Assembly: GCF_014207535.1 (NCBI RefSeq)
Contig: NZ_JACHGK010000001.1
Location: forward strand, 310,001-374,000
Source of the DNA: Bacillus benzoevorans
Lineage (GTDB): Bacteria > Bacillota > Bacilli > Bacillales > Cytobacillaceae
Length of the DNA stretch: 64,000 nt
Direction: 5' to 3'
The notes under the pieces are model-generated. The model was given only the letters and a program-made list of their open reading frames with translations, ran no database searches and had not been told where the DNA came from. Below are positions 1 to 6,804 of the stretch, piece after piece (position 1 is the stretch's first letter; each line of letters starts with the position of its first letter). The translations under genes and the position numbers were made by a program.

Positions 1-2
1 AA

Positions 3-311
3 GAAAAAATGCTCCACGGTAACGGACTGAAAATGCTTATAGAAGCCGAGCTCTATGATACCGATACATTAAAGGAATTAGGATTCCTTCACGATATTTA
101 TCCTAACACTTCTGAGTCAGGACTTAAGTTTATGGAGCGGTTCCTACAGCTTGACCGCGGTGTGCTTGAGGCATATAAGAAAGTATCGATTCGAAAATGG
201 AAGAGCATGGGTATTGTTGAGAGAATTGATGCAGAAATCAGACAATGTGCCAAGCTTTGGGCAAGAGAGGAGCACCACCTGCAAGTAGAAAAATTTAATA
301 ATAAGAAGTAA
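3..311 (+). CDS. C-terminal fragment of a probable enoyl-CoA hydratase/isomerase (crotonase) family protein
   Basis: The reading frame is open to the left edge of the window, and no ribosome binding site precedes the first ATG at 9, so this is the 3' end of a longer gene. About 100 residues are visible. The pattern 'L..A.LYD..TLKELGFLHDIYP' followed by a helical stretch and the ending 'CAKLWAREEHHLQVEKF' resembles the C-terminal third of crotonase-fold enoyl-CoA hydratases, where residues like these form the trimer-interface helices. The catalytic oxyanion-hole part lies outside the window, so substrate and activity cannot be judged. It is followed by rsfA 85 bp downstream. Family assignment is by pattern resemblance only. 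Confidence 0.55.
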   Translation, partial: EKMLHGNGLKMLIEAELYDTDTLKELGFLHDIYPNTSESGLKFMERFLQLDRGVLEAYKKVSIRKWKSMGIVERIDAEIRQCAKLWAREEHHLQVEKFNNKK

Positions 312-320
312 TTATAAGAA

Positions 321-350
321 ATCTGATATGATATCAGTCTATCTTTTCTA
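321..350 (+). terminator. Weak terminator-like hairpin after the first gene
   Basis: A perfect 6-bp stem CTGATA/TATCAG (323-328 with 332-337) with a 3-base loop is followed by the T-rich stretch TCTATCTTTTCT. It lies just after the stop at 311 and before the rsfA ribosome binding site. The stem is short and the U-tract is interrupted, so termination would be partial. Confidence 0.35.
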
Positions 351-395
351 GTAGATGCATATGAATGAATAAAAAAGACTAGGAGGGATATTCTG

Positions 396-1046
396 ATGTC
401 AACTACTCGTCAGGACGCATGGACACGTGATGAAGATTTGCTTCTTGCAGAAGTTGTTTTACGCTATATTCGTGAAGGCGGAACACAATTGCAGGCTTTT
501 GAAGAAGTTGGTAAAAAATTATCCAGAACCGCTGCAGCCTGTGGATTTCGTTGGAATTCAGCGATTAGAAAACAGTATAAATCTGGTATCGAGCTGGCAA
601 AAAAACAACGAAAAGAAGGGAAAAAACGGCCTGCTGCTGAAAAGGAATTTACGTGTGATGAAACGGAAGATTCCCTTTATACCGCTGAGGGAAATGCTGT
701 CCCGGCTATACAGCACGCTGCACCGATAGCAAAAGAACTTTCTTTCGAAGAATTACTTTCTTATATAAATAAACTCTATGATCAAGCGCTTGATTCATCC
801 GAATATCAAGAAATTATCTCTAAGTACGAAACGGAGATCTATTCACTGGAGAAAAAAGTAAGAGAGTTAACGGTTAATAATGAACGGCTTGAAAAAGAAA
901 TGAGGGCAATGGAGAGTGACTACAAAGCATTAATTGAAATTATGGAAAGAGCCAGAAAAATGGTTGTTTTGAAGGAAGAAGAGTTTGCCCAGAAGGTAAA
1001 GTTTCAAATGGATAAAAACGGCAACCTGGAGAAGCTGGACAGATAA
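396..1046 (+). CDS. rsfA: RsfA-family prespore-specific transcriptional regulator
   Basis: The 216-residue protein opens with a Myb/SANT-like helix-turn-helix (about residues 6-62; Trp in 'DAWTRDED' and 'FRWNSAI' are the core aromatics), followed by a charged linker and a long C-terminal coiled coil (about 147-200). This is the RsfA (YlbO) architecture; in B. subtilis RsfA is made in the forespore and adjusts sigma-F-dependent genes such as spoIIR. The ATG is preceded by AGGAGGG at 9-bp spacing. It occupies the same place as in B. subtilis, next to ylbP. I looked for a sigma-F promoter just upstream and could not define one. Confidence 0.9.
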   Translation: MSTTRQDAWTRDEDLLLAEVVLRYIREGGTQLQAFEEVGKKLSRTAAACGFRWNSAIRKQYKSGIELAKKQRKEGKKRPAAEKEFTCDETEDSLYTAEGNAVPAIQHAAPIAKELSFEELLSYINKLYDQALDSSEYQEIISKYETEIYSLEKKVRELTVNNERLEKEMRAMESDYKALIEIMERARKMVVLKEEEFAQKVKFQMDKNGNLEKLDR

Positions 1047-1084
1047 AAAGCAAGCGGACAATTAAGTTGTCTGCTTGCTTTATT
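1047..1084. terminator. Bidirectional terminator between rsfA and ylbP
   Basis: A long inverted repeat (AAGCAAGC-G-GACAA with TTGTC-T-GCTTGCTT, about 1048-1080) has A-rich and T-rich flanks on both sides. It sits exactly between two convergent stop codons and can end transcription from both strands. Confidence 0.85.
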
Positions 1085-1561
1085 TCATTCATGATCCTTT
1101 TCATGGATTCCTTCCGGGAACCAAATAAGCGGATTTTCCCCTAAATCACGATCTAATTCATAGCTGACTGGATTAAAGCCCATCCTTTTCCAGAATTCTC
1201 TCGAGTTGATCCGTGGATTGGTCTTGATCGGCATGCCTTTTTGCTTAGCAAATTCAACAAGTGCCATACCATATCCTTTGCCTTGGTAATCTGGCAGGAC
1301 TTCTAATTTCCATATTTCTAAATAGTCTACTGTGGGTTCAAAATATCGATTATATTGACCGGAAATTTGATACATACTCATTCGGGCGACAAGCTTATCA
1401 CCGAAATAGATACCAAAGAATGGTGAATCGCTGTCATTTTCAATCATATTTGCCTCGAGATCTTCGGACATAGACAGTTCCTGAATTCCATATTCTTTAA
1501 ACTTCTTAAATTCTTCAAGGGTCTTGTAGTTTACCTTTAATTTCTCAACAACAACTGTCAT
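1085..1561 (-). CDS. ylbP: GNAT family N-acetyltransferase YlbP
   Basis: The 158-residue product carries the acetyl-CoA-binding motif A of GNAT enzymes, 'LPDYQGKGYGMALVEFA' (QGKGYG at residues 93-98), preceded by the expected beta strand 'LEIWKLEVL'. The C-terminal 'NSREFWKRMGF' is the usual end of the fold. It matches B. subtilis YlbP in length and position. The substrate is not known. The gene is on the minus strand with a G-rich ribosome binding site (AAAGGGGG) upstream, convergent with rsfA and divergent from panE, and is one of only two minus-strand genes here. Confidence 0.82.
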   Translation of the reverse strand: MTVVVEKLKVNYKTLEEFKKFKEYGIQELSMSEDLEANMIENDSDSPFFGIYFGDKLVARMSMYQISGQYNRYFEPTVDYLEIWKLEVLPDYQGKGYGMALVEFAKQKGMPIKTNPRINSREFWKRMGFNPVSYELDRDLGENPLIWFPEGIHEKDHE

Positions 1562-1657
1562 TCAAATTCCCCCTTTTTGCTTCCTGTTTCGGAAAACTGC
1601 ATGCGTATAAACCATCTTTTTAATAAAATGCAAAATATTAAGATTCTTCACACTATA

Positions 1658-1666
1658 ATTATAACA
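1658..1666 (-). promoter_or_regulatory. Candidate extended -10 promoter for ylbP
   Basis: Read on the minus strand this is TGTTATAAT, a perfect extended -10 element for the housekeeping sigma factor, about 97 bp upstream of the ylbP start. No convincing -35 hexamer is visible, which is common for extended -10 promoters. Confidence 0.45.
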
Positions 1667-1734
1667 TTTAAATAAAGAAAAGTGATAGCAACGAAGAAAA
1701 CGGTTACATTTTTATTTGTTGACCTACTGATAAA

Positions 1735-1763
1735 TTTAACTTTCAGAAGTTTCACCTTATAAT
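1735..1763 (+). promoter_or_regulatory. Candidate promoter for the panE-bshC group
   Basis: A perfect -10 hexamer TATAAT (1758-1763) lies 17 bp after a weak -35 (TTTAAC, 1735-1740), some 50 bp upstream of the panE start. It is the best sigma-A-like match in the divergent ylbP-panE intergenic region. Confidence 0.45.
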
Positions 1764-1815
1764 AGTAAATGTAACTTATTAATGAGACGATCATTAGGCC
1801 AAGAAAAGGGTGTGA

Positions 1816-2721
1816 ATGTACATAATGAAAATTGGAATTATTGGCGGGGGTTCTATCGGTCTGTTATTTGCTTGTTATTTAAGCCGAAAGCAGCCTGTCT
1901 GTTTATATGTCCGGACAAATGAACAAAAGAAACTGCTTCAGGAAAAGGGGCTGATTTTCGTTCGGGAGACGGAAGAACAGACAAATTGGATTGAAGTTAA
2001 ATTATATTCTGAATGGCGCGGAATGGAAGATGCAACACTAATTGCCGTTAAACAGTACCAACTGGACAATATGATGGGAATTTTGAATAAATACAGTAAT
2101 GCGGGTAAGTCAATCGTCTTTTTACAAAATGGAATGGGTCATATAAAGAAGCTGGACTGCCTCGCGGGAAATATATATGTCGCTGCGGTGGAGCATGGAG
2201 CCATGCGGACAAATGGGAATCGGGTCCTCCATACAGGACTGGGAACAACAAAGATTGCCCCATACCGACAGTCAGATCCACAATTTCTTCATTGGCTGGA
2301 CTCAGAGTACAAGGACATGTTTCCATTTATAATGGAAGAAAACTATGAAAATATGCTATTAAAAAAACTGGTCGCGAATGCAGTGATTAATCCATTAACG
2401 GCTGTCTTACGGGTGAAAAATGGAGAAATCATTGAGAATCCTCACTATTTCCAAATGGTTCTGCTGCTCTTTAGCGAAATTGAACAAAGTCTCGAGCTTG
2501 AGGATGGACAAGCCTATTTTAAAAATGTACGGGCGGTCTGCATGAAAACAGCTGAAAATCAATCCTCGATGCTGCGTGATTTGGAGGAAAAACGTCCGAC
2601 AGAAGTAGATGCCATCTTAGGCTATATTTTGGAAAAAGCAGGTGAAAGAGAAATAAACACTCCAGTCATGAAGGCATTATTCCATGCAGTGAAAGGAAAG
2701 GAGTGTAATGTGGAGGGGTAA
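1816..2721 (+). CDS. panE: 2-dehydropantoate 2-reductase (ketopantoate reductase, PanE/ApbA family)
   Basis: PanE reduces 2-dehydropantoate to pantoate with NADPH in the pantothenate/CoA pathway. The 301-residue protein begins with a Rossmann nucleotide-binding site 'KIGIIGGGSIGLLFA' (GxGxxG near residues 10-15) and carries the C-terminal helical-domain signature 'KKLVANAVINPLTAVL' with the catalytic lysine region. It corresponds to B. subtilis YlbQ by position. Two starts are possible: ATG at 1816 is only about 5 bases from AAGGGTGTG, whereas ATG at 1825 gives an N-terminus (MKIGIIGGG) more like the family. ylbQ-type genes often coexist with a second panE, so its in vivo substrate is less certain than its fold. 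Confidence 0.85.
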   Translation: MYIMKIGIIGGGSIGLLFACYLSRKQPVCLYVRTNEQKKLLQEKGLIFVRETEEQTNWIEVKLYSEWRGMEDATLIAVKQYQLDNMMGILNKYSNAGKSIVFLQNGMGHIKKLDCLAGNIYVAAVEHGAMRTNGNRVLHTGLGTTKIAPYRQSDPQFLHWLDSEYKDMFPFIMEENYENMLLKKLVANAVINPLTAVLRVKNGEIIENPHYFQMVLLLFSEIEQSLELEDGQAYFKNVRAVCMKTAENQSSMLRDLEEKRPTEVDAILGYILEKAGEREINTPVMKALFHAVKGKECNVEG

Positions 2722-2723
2722 AT

Positions 2724-3113
2724 ATGACAGCATTCTTTTCTTCAATCATTGCAACATTCGTGACTATTCCGTTATTAGGGTATATAATCGTTTTTATTGT
2801 AAGTAAGTTAATAACTAAGAAACATCGGAAATCGATTGGAATGGCCCTGGATGTTACAACACTGCTGCTTATTATTTGTGTACATTATTTAATTATGGCC
2901 ATTTGGGAAATTTCCCTGCTTTGGCTGATATTCATTATTCTGATATTAACAGCTGCAGCATTTGTTGTTGCTCAATGGAAGGTAAAACACGATATTCATC
3001 TGACTAAAGTATTTAAAGGGTTTTGGCGCTTCAATTTTTTATTATTTAGTTTTGTATACTTTGCGTTGCTTATATATGGCCTTATTTTACGAGTCAGTTT
3101 GTCTGTTTCATAA
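2724..3113 (+). CDS. Small four-helix membrane protein, DUF3397-like
   Basis: The 129-residue protein is almost entirely hydrophobic, with four predicted membrane segments at about residues 4-28, 38-60, 65-85 and 99-124 and a short basic loop (KLITKKHRK) after the first. The start lies 3 bp after the panE stop and uses GAGGGG from the end of panE, so the two are probably translated together. A protein of this size and topology, annotated DUF3397 in Bacillus genomes as I recall, is often found between panE and bshC. There are no catalytic motifs and I cannot assign a function. Confidence 0.7.
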   Translation: MTAFFSSIIATFVTIPLLGYIIVFIVSKLITKKHRKSIGMALDVTTLLLIICVHYLIMAIWEISLLWLIFIILILTAAAFVVAQWKVKHDIHLTKVFKGFWRFNFLLFSFVYFALLIYGLILRVSLSVS

Positions 3114-3145
3114 ATTTGAATTAGTAATTAGAAAGGAAGTCATAC

Positions 3146-4771
3146 ATGGAGATGTATAATCTCTCGCTGCCGGCTGTCAATCGGTTTGCAACAGAATACT
3201 TGGACAGCACACCTGAAATACAGCGTTTTTTTCATTATCAATACCAAGTATCTGACGATTATCGGGACAGACTTTCAGAATTAAAGCACCGGACATTTAT
3301 GAGAAAAGAATTGATCCAATGTATTGAAAAATATATGGAGCCATTTCCAAGCTCGAAAGAAGTGGAACGGTCATTAAAAAAACTGGCTGAAGAAAATGGT
3401 GTCGCTGTTATCGGAGGGCAGCAAGCAGGTATTTTAACAGGTCCCCTTTACTCTATACATAAAATTATCTCCATTATTGTCTTTGCAAGGCAAAAGGAAG
3501 CGGAGTTGAATGTTCCTGTTGTTCCAGTCTTTTGGATTGCAGGAGAAGATCACGATTTCCAGGAAGTCAATCATATATATATCGAAAAAGAAGGCAGAGT
3601 CCAAAAGGAAGTTTATCCGGAGCAAATCCGGGAAAAGAAAATGGTATCTGATATCAGCCTGAATCGAGAACGGTGTTTAAGTTGGATTGAAGAAATCATG
3701 GCTACATTTGGCGAAACGGAGCATACCAATGACCTGCTTGCTTTTCTGCATGACACGGTAGAAAAATCTTCCAGTTTCGTTGATTTTTTTGCCTCTATCG
3801 TGATGGAGCTTTTTAAGGATGATGGATTGCTGATTGTAGATTCCGCTGATCCCGGCATTCGTCATCTGGAAAAAGAAATATTCTTAGCGCAAATAGAAGA
3901 GGGAACACAAATCACTAAATGTGTGAAGGATATGCAAAAAGAGATTGCTGCTAAAGGTTTTAAGCAAATGATTGAAATAACGGATCATGCGGCAAATCTT
4001 TTCTATAATGATCCTCATTTTAAGGAAAGGATTTTACTTGAATTCGATCCGAAAAAGCGGCTCTATATCGGCAAAAATGGGGCAGTCCGCTTAAAAATCT
4101 CTGAACTGCGGCAAATAGCGGCTGAATTCCCGGAGCAATTAAGTAATAATGTCGTAACCCGTCCTCTGACACAGGAAATGCTGTTTCCGACATTAGCATT
4201 TATTGCCGGACCTGGAGAAATTGCTTATTGGGCTGAATTGAAAAAGGCTTTTGAAAGCTTTTCACTGAAAATGCCGCCGATTGTTCCGCGCTTAAATATC
4301 ACGCTTTTGGATCGATCAATAGAAACTGATTTGCAGGAACTAGGCTTAAAGCTTGAAGAGGTACTATTAAATGGGACTGAAAAGCGGAGGCAGGAATACG
4401 TAGCGTCTGTAAAGGACCCGGAACTTGAAAAGCTGTTTCAGCATACAAAAGAAAGTCTCCGCAGCCATTATCAATTAATAGAAAATAGGATAGATAAAGG
4501 TTTGCTTCCGCTTTTAGAAAAGAACCAGAATTTGATCGTTAGTCAGATTGAATTTATGGAAGCAAAAGCAGAGGCTTTTCTTGAGACAAAGCATGAAATG
4601 ATTCTCAATAAATTCAAAAGAGTGGAGAACAGCCTCCGTCCATTGGGTGCACCGCAGGAACGGATGTTAAATGCTCTTCAGTATATGAACAGTTATGGGA
4701 TCCGCTTTCTTGCTGGTTTGGCGAAATTTCCCTATACATTTGATGGAAGTCATAAGGTTATTAAAATATAG
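3146..4771 (+). CDS. bshC: Bacillithiol biosynthesis cysteine-adding enzyme BshC
   Basis: BshC is the putative ligase that adds cysteine to glucosaminyl-malate, the last step in making bacillithiol, the main low-molecular-weight thiol of bacilli. The 541 residues are the usual family length. Characteristic stretches include 'VIGGQQAGILTGPLYSIHKI' (about 90-109, nucleotide-binding-like core) and 'VFWIAGEDHDFQEVNHI' (about 128-144), followed by the C-terminal coiled coil (about 430-500). ATG at 3146 has AAAGGAAG at good spacing. As in B. subtilis (yllA) it lies directly before mraZ but is separated from it by a terminator. Confidence 0.93.
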   Translation: MEMYNLSLPAVNRFATEYLDSTPEIQRFFHYQYQVSDDYRDRLSELKHRTFMRKELIQCIEKYMEPFPSSKEVERSLKKLAEENGVAVIGGQQAGILTGPLYSIHKIISIIVFARQKEAELNVPVVPVFWIAGEDHDFQEVNHIYIEKEGRVQKEVYPEQIREKKMVSDISLNRERCLSWIEEIMATFGETEHTNDLLAFLHDTVEKSSSFVDFFASIVMELFKDDGLLIVDSADPGIRHLEKEIFLAQIEEGTQITKCVKDMQKEIAAKGFKQMIEITDHAANLFYNDPHFKERILLEFDPKKRLYIGKNGAVRLKISELRQIAAEFPEQLSNNVVTRPLTQEMLFPTLAFIAGPGEIAYWAELKKAFESFSLKMPPIVPRLNITLLDRSIETDLQELGLKLEEVLLNGTEKRRQEYVASVKDPELEKLFQHTKESLRSHYQLIENRIDKGLLPLLEKNQNLIVSQIEFMEAKAEAFLETKHEMILNKFKRVENSLRPLGAPQERMLNALQYMNSYGIRFLAGLAKFPYTFDGSHKVIKI

Positions 4772-4777
4772 GGCTTT

Positions 4778-4811
4778 GGACTTTATCCTTTGTGATAAAG
4801 TCCTTTTTTTG
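4778..4811 (+). terminator. Intrinsic terminator after bshC
   Basis: A perfect 10-bp stem GGACTTTATC/GATAAAGTCC (4778-4787 with 4794-4803) with a 6-base loop is followed by seven T. It separates the bshC group from the dcw cluster. A second, AT-only hairpin (ATTTTTTC/GAAAAAAT, 4817-4834) follows. Confidence 0.9.
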
Positions 4812-4911
4812 CGGAGATTTTTTCACGAAAAAATTATAGAACATTCTGTCATTAAATATGTCAATAAAAAGCAGAAGGATTTTTTTAAACATTAGGTGAA
4901 TTATTAAAAAT

Positions 4912-4940
4912 AAGTGGAGGAATGTGGAGGGATGTGGTAA
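4912..4940 (+). promoter_or_regulatory. MraZ operator: three GTGG direct repeats with 10-bp period
   Basis: GTGG occurs at 4914, 4924 and 4934 in the same phase, within the repeats GTGGAGGAAT, GTGGAGGGAT and GTGGTAAGG. MraZ is known to bind short direct repeats with a G-rich core at one-turn spacing upstream of its own gene in E. coli and mollicutes, so this is very likely the autoregulatory site of the cluster. I could not define the promoter with confidence. Confidence 0.75.
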
Positions 4941-4969
4941 GGTTGTCTTAGAAAGTGGGGGAAACAGGT

Positions 4970-5401
4970 ATGTTCATGGGCGAATATCATCATAACGTTG
5001 ATGTAAAAGGCCGCTTGATTGTGCCTGCTAAATTCCGTGAAGAACTAGGTGAGGTCTTTGTCTTAACTAGGGGTCTTGATCAATGCTTATTTGGTTACCC
5101 TATGAGTGAATGGAAGGTTATTGAAGAAAAATTAAAAGGTCTTCCGCTTACAAAAAAAGATGCCCGCGCATTTACCCGCTTTTTTTTCTCTGGTGCCACG
5201 GAATGTGAAATTGATAAACAAGGTCGCATAAATATTGCAACCCCGCTCGTAAACTACGCAAAGCTTGAAAAAGAATGTGTTGTTCTTGGCGTTTCCAATC
5301 GAATTGAAATATGGAGTATGGATATTTGGAACGATTATTTCAGTGAGTCAGCGGATTCTTTTGCTGAGATTGCAGAAAATATGATCGGGTTTGATATATA
5401 A
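4970..5401 (+). CDS. mraZ: Transcriptional regulator MraZ
   Basis: MraZ is the DNA-binding regulator at the head of division and cell wall clusters. The 143 residues hold two SpoVT-AbrB-type domains, each with its DxxxR motif: 'DVKGR' at 11-15 and 'DKQGR' at 82-86. I use ATG at 4970 (MFMGEYHHNVD, matching B. subtilis YllB), preceded by GTGGGGGAAA; the in-frame GTG at 4955 lies inside that ribosome binding site and is unlikely. The binding repeats at 4912-4940 suggest autoregulation. Known members form ring-shaped oligomers. It is followed by rsmH 51 bp downstream, apparently in the same transcript. Confidence 0.95.
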   Translation: MFMGEYHHNVDVKGRLIVPAKFREELGEVFVLTRGLDQCLFGYPMSEWKVIEEKLKGLPLTKKDARAFTRFFFSGATECEIDKQGRINIATPLVNYAKLEKECVVLGVSNRIEIWSMDIWNDYFSESADSFAEIAENMIGFDI

Positions 5402-5452
5402 TAATCGTTATGATTCAATATCCTAATGGTTCGTTTGGAAAGGTGGAAACAC

Positions 5453-6385
5453 ATGTTTAATCACACAACTGTATTATTAAATGAAGCCGTTGCTGGTCTT
5501 GATATTAAACCGGACGGTATATATGTAGACTGCACATTGGGTGGAGCCGGTCATAGCGAATTAATCCTTTCAAAGCTTGGAGATAGCGGGAGATTATATG
5601 CTTTTGATCAGGATGAAACAGCGATAGCTCATGCGAAGGAAAGACTTGCTTCGTATAGTGATAAATTAACGATAATAAAAAGCAATTTTCTCCATTTAAC
5701 TGAAGAATTGGCAAAATTGAATGTCTTGAAAGTTGATGGCATCCTATATGATTTAGGTGTTTCGTCGCCGCAGCTTGATAACCCGGAAAGGGGCTTTAGC
5801 TATCACCATGATGCCCCGCTTGATATGAGAATGGATAAAGAAGCCTCACTTACTGCATTTGAAGTGATCAATCATTGGACATATGAAGCTTTGGTTAGGA
5901 TTTTCTTTCAATATGGCGAAGAAAAATTTTCCAAGCAAATTGCCCGGAGAATAGAAACGATCCGGGAAAAGTCTCCAATTGAAACAACCGGACAGCTGGT
6001 AGAACTGATAAAAGAGGCTATACCGGCACCAGCACGAAGAAAAGGCGGTCATCCTGCTAAAAGAATTTTTCAGGCAATTCGGATTGCGGTTAATGATGAA
6101 CTAGCTGTTTTTGAAAACTCTTTGGAACAGGCCATTGCTCTTTTGCATCCAGGTGGAAGAATCAGTGTCATTACCTTTCACTCGCTGGAAGACCGGATTT
6201 GTAAAGCAACCTTTAAGCGGGCCAGTGTATTGCCGGATCTGCCTCCGGGGCTCCCTGTTATTCCGGAAGAATTTAAGCCGGTGTTAAAATTAGTTTCAAG
6301 AAAGCCGATATTACCTAGTGAAGAGGAACTAGAACATAATAACCGCGCTAGATCGGCAAAACTTAGGGTTGCTGAAAAACGATGA
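5453..6385 (+). CDS. rsmH: 16S rRNA (cytosine(1402)-N4)-methyltransferase RsmH
   Basis: RsmH (MraW) methylates N4 of C1402 in the decoding centre of 16S rRNA using S-adenosylmethionine. The SAM site 'DCTLGGAGHS' (residues 26-35) and 'FDQD' (51-54) are present, as are the family motifs 'LYDLGVSSPQLD', 'ARRKGGHPAKRIFQAIRI' and 'ITFHSLEDRI'. The protein is 310 residues from ATG 5453, which has AAGGTGG at 7-bp spacing; a longer frame from 5426 has no ribosome binding site. The position between mraZ and ftsL is that of nearly all dcw clusters. Confidence 0.96.
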   Translation: MFNHTTVLLNEAVAGLDIKPDGIYVDCTLGGAGHSELILSKLGDSGRLYAFDQDETAIAHAKERLASYSDKLTIIKSNFLHLTEELAKLNVLKVDGILYDLGVSSPQLDNPERGFSYHHDAPLDMRMDKEASLTAFEVINHWTYEALVRIFFQYGEEKFSKQIARRIETIREKSPIETTGQLVELIKEAIPAPARRKGGHPAKRIFQAIRIAVNDELAVFENSLEQAIALLHPGGRISVITFHSLEDRICKATFKRASVLPDLPPGLPVIPEEFKPVLKLVSRKPILPSEEELEHNNRARSAKLRVAEKR

Positions 6386-6435
6386 TCATTTTTTAAATAT
6401 AACCAGTAAGGTACTTAATCAGGAGGGAAGAACGC

Positions 6436-6804
6436 ATGGGAAATTTGGCCAGCCAGCTTCGCCGGGAACAACAAGTTGAGCATAATCAAAAACAGAAAAT
6501 TCAAGTTAAAAAGAGATTAACTGAAAAGAGAGGAATGTTCACGCCTGGTGAAAAGCTGCTTGGATTAATCTTCGGTGCATTCGTCTGTTTTGGTTCTGTT
6601 CATATCATTTCAAACCAGGCATCTATCTATGTACTCAATAAAGATATCCAGGATACAAAGAAAGTGATTCAGGAACAACAAAGGATTAACAGTGATTTAA
6701 ATATTCAGGTCAGCGAATTAAGCCAATATGACCGTATCAGGGCGAAGGCCAGGGAATTAGGTCTTGAATTAAATGATCAAAATGTTAAGGTTGTGCAGGA
6801 ATAA
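6436..6804 (+). CDS. ftsL: Cell division protein FtsL
   Basis: FtsL is a bitopic septal protein that works in a complex with DivIC and DivIB and supports the septal synthase. The 122-residue sequence has a basic cytoplasmic tail (1-35), one membrane segment (about 41-59) and an extracellular coiled coil ('VLNKDIQDTKKVIQEQQRIN', about 66-85). The start has AGGAGGGAAG upstream, and the stop codon overlaps the pbpB start by one base, so the pair is translationally coupled. In B. subtilis FtsL is unstable and limits division. Confidence 0.93.
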   Translation: MGNLASQLRREQQVEHNQKQKIQVKKRLTEKRGMFTPGEKLLGLIFGAFVCFGSVHIISNQASIYVLNKDIQDTKKVIQEQQRINSDLNIQVSELSQYDRIRAKARELGLELNDQNVKVVQE

